From positions 1 through 33,001 of the forward strand of contig OMIV01000113.1 of assembly GCA_900299185.1 (NCBI GenBank): 33,001 nt of DNA, given 5' to 3'. Shown piece after piece: positions 1 through 10,000 of this stretch. Made by a program: the position numbers and the translations under genes. Origin of the DNA: Planctomycetaceae bacterium. Lineage in GTDB: Bacteria; Planctomycetota; Planctomycetia; Planctomycetales; Planctomycetaceae. The stretch's first letter is position 1. Each line of letters begins with the position of its first letter. The notes under the pieces are model-generated. The model searched no databases. It saw nothing but the letters and a program-made list of their open reading frames with translations, and was not told the DNA's origin.

Positions 1-1527
1 AGTCGGCCAGGCCTCGTTCACCCAGCGTTCCAGGCGAGGATCAATTTGGCCAATGCCTGGTCCCGCAGGTTCAGCCGGAAGCGAAACGGTTACTCCTAAG
101 GTTCCACCGTATGGCGTCGGTGTTGGCTGGCCGGGATACCACAGCACTTTGCGAGGACGAGGAACGAAGACCTGCACTTGGGCAAACGTCTGAGCGTCGC
201 TGCGTTGATTGAGCGGATTACGGAACAGCCCCGGCCCCGTCTCAGGCAGATGCTTCCGATAGACGACACCCACAAACTGGAAGTTACGTTCGACGAAGTC
301 ATCGACATCGATCTCGGACCGCAGCCGACTCATCACAATCGGGTACTGCATGTCATTCGTGCGAGACAATTGGTTGTTTGGATCAACAACTTCAGCTTGT
401 CTCACCAATCGCTCGAAAACGCGGCCATCGTCCGTGCGGCGCATCACCATCGGCAGGTTGGTCAATGGGTACTCAATGACGAGCAGCGATTCGAGATACT
501 CACACGTGGCAATGCGCCACAGGTTGTAAAAGACCGACATTTTGGCTCGATCATGAAAGATCCGCAGGCGGTCCAAATTCCAATCGTCTAAATACGTCAT
601 CGCTAATCGTCGACGCTGTTCCAACGACTCTTTGAGATACTCCTCCGCGAATGACACTCGAGCGTAGTCGGCTTGAAAAGGATCGGGATCGATGACCGGT
701 AGGGTGCGTGTGAGTGGAGCCGTTTCATCAGCAATCGAAACCGGCATGACGGTGGTTCTCCACAAGAGCCCCATCTGCATTCCACGATTGGTTTGATCGC
801 GTTGTTGGAGAGTTGTCGTGCGATTGCTCGATCCAAGTAGTCCGTGCCGACGAGCAACTTCCGAAGTAATCGCTTGAGCGAGGTCCGGAGTCATCTCCAT
901 GAGATCGCGTTGAAACCGTCCAATCAGACGCTCGCGAAGAATGTGTTCAAACACGTTGAGTGTGAGTCTCGCCGATCCCGCTGATAATTCGCCAAAGGCA
1001 CTGACGGCGTCTCGTTCTTTGGGCACCTTGTCGACGATGGCCCGACCTAACGTTTGAAACTTCTCGAAACTGGAACCTTGCAAGGTTCGGCCCACTGCGT
1101 CCCAAGCATCTAGAACCGGTGGGACCAAGGACTCGGCGTTACGGTCGCGCGACTCGCGCAGGAATGCAGTCATCGCAAAAACATCGCAGAGCAAGTGGTT
1201 CGTAAAGGCCAAACCATTCATTCCTCGTGCAATGATGACTCCGCCCGAATACGCCGACGCATCAGCGGCGTTCTGCATTTTGAGTTTGTCATCAACGTGA
1301 GTCCCAACATTGACGACCGTAATGAGCAGCATCGTAAACATGAGCAGCACGAACACCGTCACGATGCTGATCGAGCCGCGTTGATCTCGATGCAATCGCG
1401 CAGCGAAAGCGTTTAACCATCCGGTACATCGAGCCCGCAACGCTCCCCAGTGACGGAGCCCCGTGAGGTCCGCACTCAGGCCGTTAGCCGAGGCTCGATG
1501 TTGTGGGTTAGTCAATTCGTTGCTCAT
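1..1527 (-). CDS. TadG-like Flp pilus assembly protein (3' part outside window)
   Basis: The frame is open from an ATG at 1527 to the window edge, giving 509 codons with no stop, so the C-terminus is missing. After a basic N-terminus there is a prepilin-like junction (DQRG-SISIV, residues 48-56) followed by one membrane helix at about 52-74. The segment after it (KLKMQNAADASAYSGG, about 81-96) is typical of the TadE/TadG-like N-terminal region of Tad pilus proteins, which anchors a large extracytoplasmic part. The rest is a soluble stretch that I cannot assign. The start overlaps the stop of the TadE-like gene by 20 bases, which implies translational coupling and a shared transcript. Its place last in a pilin, peptidase, TadE, TadG order supports the call. 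A von Willebrand type A domain, common in TadG, is not visible in this part. Confidence 0.72.
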   Translation of the reverse strand, partial: MSNELTNPQHRASANGLSADLTGLRHWGALRARCTGWLNAFAARLHRDQRGSISIVTVFVLLMFTMLLITVVNVGTHVDDKLKMQNAADASAYSGGVIIARGMNGLAFTNHLLCDVFAMTAFLRESRDRNAESLVPPVLDAWDAVGRTLQGSSFEKFQTLGRAIVDKVPKERDAVSAFGELSAGSARLTLNVFEHILRERLIGRFQRDLMEMTPDLAQAITSEVARRHGLLGSSNRTTTLQQRDQTNRGMQMGLLWRTTVMPVSIADETAPLTRTLPVIDPDPFQADYARVSFAEEYLKESLEQRRRLAMTYLDDWNLDRLRIFHDRAKMSVFYNLWRIATCEYLESLLVIEYPLTNLPMVMRRTDDGRVFERLVRQAEVVDPNNQLSRTNDMQYPIVMSRLRSEIDVDDFVERNFQFVGVVYRKHLPETGPGLFRNPLNQRSDAQTFAQVQVFVPRPRKVLWYPGQPTPTPYGGTLGVTVSLPAEPAGPGIGQIDPRLERWVNEAWPT

Positions 1528-2545
1528 AAGAGATCAATGGTTTGAAGCCTTCGTTAGTGAGAGTCACGGTGGCTGTGAGCGGCGTGGTATGCACGGCTTC
1601 GACGAACGGCACTCGGCCTCCGGCAGTTCGACGACTAATGCGCGGCGCGACGGTGTCTTGCCGACCATCACCGGCCACGACGAACCTCGCCAAGAAACGT
1701 CCCGGCCCCGGCAGCAGGGCAAAGTCATGTGTCACTCGAATGACAATCGGATCCTGCCAACCTACTTCGTTTCGATTCCAATCGCGGATGTATTCGCCGC
1801 TTTCATTTGTGGCGATGACACCATCAACCACGCGTAAGACTCGCGGGTTGTAGGTCGGTCCTCTTTCGAAATCTTTGGCAATAAAAGCGAGATCGAGCGT
1901 GGTATTCCAGTAGGCGTAGCTGAGCTTGTTTTGCAGTCGAGTTGGAATCTTGGCGTTCGTTGAAGACGACGGAACAAGCTGTTGATAGGCCGCAATAAGC
2001 ACATCGGGTTGAGTCGGACAACTTGGACATGTAACCGGCTGCAAGTAGGTATGACTCGGCGAGATTGGAGCCAATGCCGTCACGGCTGCAGAGAAGATCT
2101 TGTTGAGCTTGTACGACGACGATTCGTCGACTCCGTTCGCGGCAATGCTGGTGTTGTTGAAGACGGCTTGGATGGGATTGTCGTCTCGAATCGGGTCGGG
2201 CACGTGGTTCTCGTAACTCTCTGAGTAACTAGCAGCGCCGCGCAAATGAGCCGGTGCCCAAACGATGGCCGCTCGCCCGGCAGCGAACGCGGCGTAATGC
2301 ACGACGATGATGCCAACCATCAACTGGCTGACCTGCACGATGAACATCACGAGCATCACAAACAGAGGCAACGTCAGCACGAAGCTCAACGACTGAACGG
2401 CACCTCGCTCGCATCGATGCAGCCGCAGCAATCTCGACAACGTCAGCTTCGCACCGCTGAGCTTTATCACCGCGCACAACACCACAAACGCGACGACCAT
2501 CGCAATAACGGCAGGCAACAGTGCAGTCAGAATCTCGCGATTCAT
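1508..2545 (-). CDS. TadE-like pilus assembly membrane protein
   Basis: 345 residues from an ATG. There is a hydrophobic helix at about 8-30, a basic linker with CERGAV at about 45-50, and a second long helix at about 53-80 followed by HYAAFAAGRAA. The block of ERG, a hydrophobic run, then an alanine-rich AAGRAA segment is the TadE signature: minor pseudopilin-like proteins processed by the TadV peptidase that prime or anchor Flp pili. Residues 100-345 are soluble and extracytoplasmic, with a CPSC pair near 175-178. The extra N-terminal helix is unusual, because most TadE proteins begin close to the prepilin site. The gene lies between the peptidase gene (about 176 bases upstream) and the TadG-like gene, which it overlaps. 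The first start codon is used; its Shine-Dalgarno (GGAA) is weak. Confidence 0.72.
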   Translation of the reverse strand: MNREILTALLPAVIAMVVAFVVLCAVIKLSGAKLTLSRLLRLHRCERGAVQSLSFVLTLPLFVMLVMFIVQVSQLMVGIIVVHYAAFAAGRAAIVWAPAHLRGAASYSESYENHVPDPIRDDNPIQAVFNNTSIAANGVDESSSYKLNKIFSAAVTALAPISPSHTYLQPVTCPSCPTQPDVLIAAYQQLVPSSSTNAKIPTRLQNKLSYAYWNTTLDLAFIAKDFERGPTYNPRVLRVVDGVIATNESGEYIRDWNRNEVGWQDPIVIRVTHDFALLPGPGRFLARFVVAGDGRQDTVAPRISRRTAGGRVPFVEAVHTTPLTATVTLTNEGFKPLISYEQRID

Positions 2546-2721
2546 GTCGATGTTCCGAGTCGTCTTGAAACGACCAATGCCACTTCGAATTCAGCTCATC
2601 CCACTGATTCATCACACACAGGATCAGACAGCTTCTTTCGTCCCGTGCGATGCGATACGGCCGTCGCGAAAGCAGATTGATTCCAATTCACATCGAGCCG
2701 CAGTCTTTGCTCCTGGCAGAA

Positions 2722-3258
2722 CTATCCCATCAAGTGCCGATATCCCACGAGGGCCGCCGCCAGAAATGCAGACGGAGCTAAGAACAATCCCCGTTGCAGA
2801 GGCTGACGTTCCAACGGAGTCAGTGGCACCCAACCTTTGGCTTGAGTCACCAACCGTAGGTGCTCAAACGCGGCACCTAGCAGTTTCGCAACACCAACTT
2901 GCCAGATGATGACGGCCATGCCGAGAACAAATCCCAGAGAGAAGGTCCAAAGCACAACTTCGATGCCGGACTCTAAACCCAGAAATGCGCCGACCATCGC
3001 CATCAACTTCACGTCGCCGCCCCCCATGTCAAAAAATACGAAGGCGACGAGCATCAGTCCGCCACATGCTAAGAAGCCCACAAGCGATGTTTGCAGTCCT
3101 TCCCAGCCATGCCCCAACCAACCGAACCCCAGACAGTTGATAATCAACCCCAGCAACATGCCGGGGTAGGTGTTCCAGTTCGAGATCCAATGCCTACGAA
3201 TGTCGGTCACGGACGCGAGAGCCAACAAAACCAAGAGCACACAGAAAGCTGGCATCAT
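2722..3258 (-). CDS. Prepilin peptidase, TadV/CpaA type (A24 family)
   Basis: 178 residues of almost entirely membrane protein. It carries the two aspartates of A24 aspartic peptidases: one in VTDIRRHWISN (about residues 18-28) and one in GGGDVKLMA, the GxGDxK-type motif. The family cleaves the leader of Flp and TadE-type prepilins on the cytoplasmic face of the inner membrane. The length fits CpaA/TadV, which lack the N-methylation domain of PilD. The frame extends upstream to a TTG at 3297, but the ATG-ATG at 3258/3255 places the first helix right at the N-terminus as in the family, so I start there; a weak AGGG lies just upstream. It sits 63 bases after the second pilin gene, as expected for an enzyme acting on the two pilins. 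Confidence 0.82.
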   Translation of the reverse strand: MMPAFCVLLVLLALASVTDIRRHWISNWNTYPGMLLGLIINCLGFGWLGHGWEGLQTSLVGFLACGGLMLVAFVFFDMGGGDVKLMAMVGAFLGLESGIEVVLWTFSLGFVLGMAVIIWQVGVAKLLGAAFEHLRLVTQAKGWVPLTPLERQPLQRGLFLAPSAFLAAALVGYRHLMG

Positions 3259-3321
3259 GTCCCTAACGCAGGCGATCCCCACAGCATTCACCACCAACCT
3301 GAGATGCTCAGTTCATACGAC

Positions 3322-3540
3322 CTACGACCGATTCGACGCAGCGTCGTTCGCACCGTCCTCAAGGTCTTGAATGCCCTTGTTGAAGTAGTTCTTGATGCGC
3401 GGCCATCCGAACTTGATCAAGAAGATCAAGATTGGAATCGCAATCGCTCCGATGATCAGGATCGTTTCGAGACTCACAGCGCCGCGCTGATCGCGGTGAA
3501 CTCGACGGAGCAGTTTGGGAAGGAATGCCTCTCGTAACAT
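3322..3540 (-). CDS. Flp-type pilin, second in order
   Basis: A 72-residue class IVb pilin precursor. A basic leader (MLREAFLPKLLRRVHRDQRG) ends in glycine, and the mature protein would start AVSLE, so glutamate falls at +5, the position required for Flp processing and assembly. A single helix (TILIIGAIAIPILIFLIKFGW) follows, then a short acidic tail. A Shine-Dalgarno (AAAGG, 6 bases before ATG) supports the start. It is 24 bases after the other pilin gene and upstream of the peptidase gene. The tyrosine usual at +6 of Flp pilins is absent here (threonine instead), so this may be a minor or pseudopilin rather than the main subunit. Confidence 0.7.
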   Translation of the reverse strand: MLREAFLPKLLRRVHRDQRGAVSLETILIIGAIAIPILIFLIKFGWPRIKNYFNKGIQDLEDGANDAASNRS

Positions 3541-3564
3541 GTCGGGCCTTTCGGAATACCCCGT

Positions 3565-3765
3565 CTACAGGAACGGCCACGCAATCAGCGTGCAGGTCAT
3601 CTCGTAAGCGAGCTGAATGATTTTCTTACCAGTCGGAATGGCAAACGCCACCAGCGGCAGAATGACGCCGAGCAACAGCACGTAATCCAATGTCGCAGCA
3701 CCGAGTCGATCGGTCAGTCGCGACTGCCTAGATGGCAATTGGAAAGTGTGTTTCTTGGCTTCCAT
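3565..3765 (-). CDS. Flp-type pilin, first gene of the pilus operon
   Basis: 66 residues. The leader ends ...TDRLG and the mature protein would begin AATLDY, giving aspartate at +5 and tyrosine at +6, a variant of the usual glutamate-tyrosine pair of Flp pilins. A hydrophobic helix (VLLLGVILPLVAFAI) and a short C-terminal segment complete a normal Flp architecture. The ATG has GAAGG 6 bases upstream. Being the first and shortest gene behind a long leader, it is the best candidate for the major pilin, although the aspartate at +5 is atypical. The secretion ATPase (CpaF/TadA), TadB/C and the outer-membrane secretin are not in the window and may lie past the left edge. Confidence 0.66.
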   Translation of the reverse strand: MEAKKHTFQLPSRQSRLTDRLGAATLDYVLLLGVILPLVAFAIPTGKKIIQLAYEMTCTLIAWPFL

Positions 3766-4066
3766 TTTCTGCCTTCAAAACCCTTATTGAATGGCTTTAC
3801 GTCTCAGTGACGCGATTCATTTTCGAAGCCAATTAGGAGCAACAGGACCTGACGCTTCAGGCAACTGTGGTCGCGAACTGAAGACCAATCCTCAGAATGA
3901 ACGCTCCACGTTTTTTGATCCAAATGGGCAATCGCAACCCTGCACTTAAGCCCTCAACCAAGCCATCGTGCCAAAATACGTGGAGCCGTTGAATGAATCA
4001 ACGCGACCTCTGACAAGGCAGGAGAACGGCAGCGACAGCAATTCCTCAACAGCGTCGCTCGAAACT
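3766..4066 (-). other. Intergenic leader upstream of the pilus operon
   Basis: 301 bases between the stop of the giant kinase gene and the first pilin gene, both on the minus strand. No coding frame here looks real. It holds a hairpin-forming pair AGCGAC/GTCGCT (4031-4036 and 4054-4059) just downstream of the kinase stop, without a T-run, so only a weak terminator candidate; the long inverted repeat at 3900-3990; and a small CCTGA/TCAGG hairpin at 3848-3861. The pilus operon promoter is presumably in this stretch, but I cannot pick out a convincing -35/-10 pair. Confidence 0.5.
3900..3990. repeat. Long imperfect inverted repeat in the pilus leader
   Basis: The arms are 3900-3917 and 3972-3990. 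The reverse complement of the left arm matches the right arm at 17 of 18 positions plus one inserted base, around a common core ACGTGGAGC. The 54-base interior contains a further GGGC/GCCC pair (3926-3929 and 3950-3953). This could fold as a stem-loop in the leader RNA of the pilin operon, or act as two inverted protein-binding sites about seven helical turns apart. It lacks a terminal T-run in the right place for an intrinsic terminator of either strand. Confidence 0.5.
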
Positions 4067-7000
4067 CTAGGGAGCTAGTCGGTGGAGCGTTCCGGTCTCG
4101 CTAAGTAACAGCACGTGACCGTTGCTGTCGAAGGTTGAGGCTTCGATGAAAGGCGCTTCGAAACGAACTCGCGCCGTTGGAGAGGGCAGGGCCGAATCGG
4201 TCGCGGCTCGGGGCACGATGCCCGAGTCGGGGAGATCAAAGAGCAGAGCTTCCGAGTACGTCAGCAATGCCAGTCGCTTGCCGTTCGAATGCAGTGCGGC
4301 ATCGGTGATCCAGTTCGCATTCGGAATCGTGCCGAGGAGTTTTAGTTCCACCGCGATTGATTGACCGGTGGGCTCGGGGGCGGCGGTCGGGAGATCCAGC
4401 GCAAAGAGTTGCGCCACCCCCGATGAGACCTTGCTTGGCAAGTAGTACTTCCCGCCGAGCACAAACGATGCTTCGAAGTCGGTATCAGGAGCAGGAGCGT
4501 TAAACGTCATTTTCCGACGCAGTGCCAATTCGATTGGTTTGGCGAAGGACGACTCGGCGGCACCTGCCGCACGCGGATCTGGTTCGTCGACTTCGTAGAT
4601 CGACCTCGCAGCCGATCGCGAGGCGTTGCCGACGTCACCAATCAGTAAGTGCGATTGTGCATCGAGCGTGATCGTTTCCCAATCCGAGTTCGTCGCTCCG
4701 GCGATCTTGTAGGTCGCCAGCACTCGGCCAGTTTGGTCGAGCGCGTACAAGTTCGCGGGATTGCCCGAGTCCGAGATCGTCCAGAAAACGCCTTCGTGCT
4801 TGCTGCTCGCGATGAGACCCGATGCTTCCTGAATCTCGGGAACACTCAACTTGCCAACGTCTTGCACGGGTGCCGCCGCTAACTCACGGGGAGCGGCAGT
4901 TTGCTTTAAGCGTGCTAACGTCTCTCGATCGAATGCCGCTTGCTGTCGCGCGAAGAATTCTGCGGCACTGAGCATCGACTGCTCTCCTGCTTCGGATTCG
5001 ACAATCCACACAAGGCTGTCGAGTTCATCAGCCGGTGCGTTGCCATTCGCGTCGGGCTTGCCAGAGATCAAACTCAGCGGCTCACCCGTCGGGCTCACGG
5101 CCAAACAACCGCCATGCTGTGTCGTAATCATTACGCCAAGCGGCTTGCTTTGAACGCTATCCCAAATCTCAACGGTCCCGTGACTAGTCCCCAGAGCCAA
5201 CGTGCATTGATCGGGATGTAAGCTGAGTGACACCAACTCTCCCGGCGGCTGCCGCAGCGTTCGGACAATCTCGCCCTTCAAATTCAACTCCAGCAAATGT
5301 CCCGTGCGCAAGGCAGCAAAAAACGATCGCTGCTCGCCTCGCCAAGCGATCGCGGAAATAGAACCGCCCACGTACGGAGTGTCCGGCCTGGGTTTCATGG
5401 TTGCGACATCGACAACGAAAGAGTGGTCGCCTGCGGCATACATGATCTTCTCATCGGGCGACCAAATCAGACCGTACACATTGCTATTCAACGCGACCTT
5501 TCGTTGCTCGCCCGTCTTTAGAGAGACGACGATGATGTCTCCGCCTTGCAGTGAGACCGCGACTTGCTCGCCACTCGGACTTGCCGAGATCGAAATGATT
5601 GGCCGATCAAACGCAGCTAACTCGGCACGAACATCGCCGGTGCGTGTGAGGAGCTGCAGCTTCGACTGATGATTGTTTGCAATGAGTTGCCAGGCCGAGC
5701 CATCCAACTTGCGAGTGCCCGCGACAGGACTGCCATTTTCTGGAAGTGCTGCGACACCATTCAGTGTGGTCGGATTCGGTCGGGCGCTCGAATTAGGGCG
5801 AGTCCAGTCGAAGGCATGCAGAGGCACATCGACGACGCGTTTCATCATTGTTGTCCCGTCGGGGGCCAGCAGACTCAGCGTGCCCGCATGACTGCTGACG
5901 GCAAGTACGCTGCCATCGGGCGACCACTTCGCGGCACTGATGTCGGCGTAGCTCGGCGTGTAGGTTGTCAGCAAGCGACCAATCTTTAGCGACGGGCCCT
6001 TGCCCACAACTTCATGCAGGAAGACTCGACTGCCACTGGCACTGGCGAGGCGTTGCCCATCCGGCGACCAGCCAACTGCCAGCGTTGGTTGCGGCAATGG
6101 CCAAGTGAAGGTCTTCTGTAGAACCCCTTGACGATCGACGAGATCAATGACGCAGTGGCCACCACGTGCAAAAAGTCGTTGATCGGGACTCAGAGCAGCA
6201 CACGACACGGCTGAGTTCATCGCAATCTCTTCAGGTTTCGCGTTCTTTGGACCTCGTGCCTCGTATCGCCGAACCAGCGGAGCCTGTTGTGAAATCAAAA
6301 TGTGATTGCTGTCTCGCTCCCAATCGCAGTTGATGGCATCGCGGCACGACCACTGATTGATGACCTGCCAGGTCGAGACATCCCAAACTTCGAGAGCCTC
6401 AAAAGACGCGGCGATGAGCAAGCGACCGTCAGGACTCCAACTGGTTCGAGTTGGCCCTCCAGCGATCGTCGTTCGGATGAGCTTCGGTTCGCTCCACTTC
6501 TCGTGTTCGTCCTGTGTAATAATTCCGAATTGCTGAAGATCTCGAAGTGCAATCGCCAAACGCCGACCGTCCGAACTCCAACTCACTCCATAGATCCCCA
6601 GTTCGATGCGAATGCGATCAATCACGGTCCCTTCCGGATCAAGAATTGCAATTCCGCCATGTTCTGCCGAGGCGAGAAACTTGCCATCAGGGCTCCAGGC
6701 GAAGTTGGCCACGCGAGCAACCTTTTCTGAGCGTGTAAAAGCGAGCCGCGACTTCCGAACGTCCCACACAAACAACGCGCCTGTGAAGTCGAGCGACGCA
6801 ATCCACAATCCATCTGGCGACCAGCTCAACTGATGCGGGTACTGCGTGTGGCCAAGTAATATTGATTCCACTCCACCATCGGTTGTACGCAGCAGGCGAA
6901 TGGCAGCATCTTGCGTCGACACCGCGAGCAGTTTGCCATCGGGACTCCACGCCAGCAGGTGGCAGAGCGACTGTGATTCGCGACGTTTGATTTGCCAGCG

Positions 7001-10000
7001 TCCCATGCCAGGAAGCCGAGCCGGTTTGGGAACGATACCAACCAGACTCGATTGAGCACTTGGTTCTTGCCAACGCGATGCCAGCCTCAGCGTCGCTGTC
7101 GCGAGCTGCGGCAAACCCAACCGCAATCGCGTCGGCTGAAGCTGAGGCGATGACGGCAATACGGCAGCAGGTTCGGAAGTATTTGTCGGAAGGATTACAG
7201 CATCGCATGTCACCAAGGCTTGCTGCGGTCCGCTCACTTCCAAGTCGTACTCACCCGCAGGCAACAGCACCTCGCCTTTTTGTTGCGAACGAAGTTCCAA
7301 AGTTGTGACAGTCTCGGTGCCGCGTTTCACAGTGACAACCGGGTCGAGAACATCCGACTCAATCAGCAAACGCGTTCGGTCCTGTTGCAGCAGTTCCAGA
7401 TCCTGCTTGGCAAGTTGCGCAAGTACTGAGTCCGGTGCCGCGTCTTTGCGTGCGGTTTCGAAGAACTGTTTCGCTTCGACATGCTTGCTCAAGCGAACGA
7501 AGCGATGCCCGAGCATCCATGCCGCCTTCGCTCGGAACTCCGGTGGCAATGACGGAGCGACTCCGCTCCAACCGACAAAGTTCGTCGTACCCTTCCATGC
7601 CAGTGCGAGCTGCATCAACTGCGATGTCTTGAGCTTACCCGTCTCGAACACGCCGGAAAGCCCCTCATTTACTAACTCCCACAGCGTCTGATCTTGCTCG
7701 ATCGTCACAACGCTCTCGAATGCCTTCTGTCGCAGAAACGCTTGTCCGATCAGCAGCAGCGGCAAGCGCGTGCGTTCGCGCAGTGAGATCGCTTCGAGAG
7801 CAAATTGACGAGCGAGCTGTTTGCCGCGCGGCGCCCGCCACATGTCGCGCATGCTTTCGAAGATGGACTGCGGCGTTGCGAGTGACGTCGCCATCGAGAC
7901 CATAGAACCGCTCGAGTTCCCGGTCGAGACGAGTCGCATGAATTCGCTCGCGTCGCTCTCACGCAGTTCGCCACTCAATGACCCAAGCATCAGTGCCAGA
8001 ATCAGACTGGTGTCGTAACTCTTACCGTTACCGTCGAAGAGAACTTGCGAGCGTGCATAGGCTCGACTCCAAATGTCATGAGCTGCGCTCACGTTCCCGC
8101 GTTCATCCAGCAGCAGGCCCAATATCACCGAGCGGGCAGACTGAGTGTACGTCTCGAATGGCTCGTCTTTTTGCGGCTCACCGATCGCGCGCAGATCGGC
8201 TTCGCAGTTGTCGATGTTACCGAGCATGTAGTGAGCCCGAGCTCGCTCCAGCAGCAGCATCGAACTCATCGGCTCGGACATCGGCACTCGTCCCGAAAGC
8301 GACGCATCGAGTTCTTCAATCGCTCGCTTCGCCTGACCGGACAGTCGCAGGATGCGGCAGAAGTGGCGCATGACTAACGCGCTGCGCTGCCGCTTGAGCA
8401 ATGGCTCAATCACGGCCAGTGCTTCGGGCCACTTCTCGGCAAAGTGATAGACCCGCATCAATTCCATTTGGTTATAAAAATCACCGAACCCATCGGGACT
8501 CAGCAAGCGGTCAATCGCAGCGGCACGCTCAATCTTCTGCATCCGGTTCAAGTCGAACTGCAAGATGCCGCCGAGCGAGAGATACGACTTCGCATAAGTC
8601 TTGAGGATCTCGTCACGAAGATCGCTCGGCACGAGCACGGCCAGTTCTTCAAAGCGAAACCGCGATGAGAGGATCTCGATGACGCTGTCGGCTTCGTCGG
8701 GCTGGTTGCGTCGCAACGCACTCACGAGTGTCTGTACTCCGGCGAGCGCGCCCCAATTTCCTGAACTACTTGCGACGAGGGGCGCAAATACCTCGTCCGC
8801 CGCAACGAACTGCTGCAACTCCGTCAAGCACGCTCCAAGCTTGTAGCGTGCTTCTTGCTGCACGGACTCGTCTTCGCCTTCAGTGACCTGCTGCCGATAC
8901 TTCTCAGCAGCCTCTGCAAACTTGCCGGCATCAAACAGTTCGTCACCTTGCTCAAGCCCCGACGCCGGGACCGCGCGCGGACGATGCTGAGCCGTCAGCG
9001 ACAGCAGCGGCACATCCGCCGGCCAGCGCAGGGCGAAGACTCCCGGCGAATCTGGTCGCAGCGCAAACGGATCCGTAAAACGCAGCGGCGGTAAGTTGTG
9101 AATCTGAAATTCGAGATCGCCGCGTTGACGTCGCGCTCTTAATTGCAGCGGCCCCGTCGGCAACAAATCCGCAGGCAAAACGCGCCTCAGCAGCGGGATT
9201 CTGTTACGCCGAACCTCGGCGACAAACTGCTTCGTATTTGCATTCGAAGATGCCAGATTCACATCGTCTTCATTGGCGTGTGAAGTCGTCGAGGCTGGCG
9301 CATCGAGCATTCGAATTGAGAAGTCGTAACCACGGCTGCCAACAGAGTTGAGGCTGAAACCCACTTCGACAGCCGTTCGCCACTCGGGACCAAAAACACC
9401 CGCGAGTTCGATATCGTCGCGACATACGAACAAGGTTTCGGTCTGGGGAGCGACGACGTATTTGATCTCCGTCGCGTTGTCGGCGTGAGCCGCCCGAGCC
9501 GTCATTCCTACAACGGCAACGACCGACTTCTCACTGTGTTTCGGCAGGAACGCCCCCTTCGCAATCTGCACCTTTGATTCACCGAAGATCTTCTGCAGTA
9601 GCTCGTTGAGCTTTGCTGTCGCTGCGGCATCCGTCGAAACCGTTTGAGGCGCATTCAATTCAAAGTCGACAACCCAATCAGTGAGGCGTCCCTCAAGCTG
9701 AGTCAGCAAGTCATCCGCCAATGACGGAGCGCGGCCTTGCAACAACTGAATCGAAGCTCGCAATGACTCCGCGACTTCGGTGCTGAGCTTCGGGCGCTTC
9801 AGTTCTTTCTGCAGCAAGTCAACGAAGGCATCCGTAATGCGACTGGCATGGTCGACCGGAGCCCGCTCGTTCTGTTGCGGCAGCGCGGCAATGCGAGTGG
9901 CGAGTTGATCCGCCGACTTCAGCCACTGCTCCGACAACTGAGCGTTGTCGATTGTCCGCTCGAACTCGGTCTGCAAGGTGACAAACTCGCGTGAGGCCGA

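Noticed and set aside
178-1416. Plus-strand frames in the first 1.4 kb
   Set aside because: They lie opposite a continuous 509-codon minus-strand frame with a clear TadG-like N-terminus.
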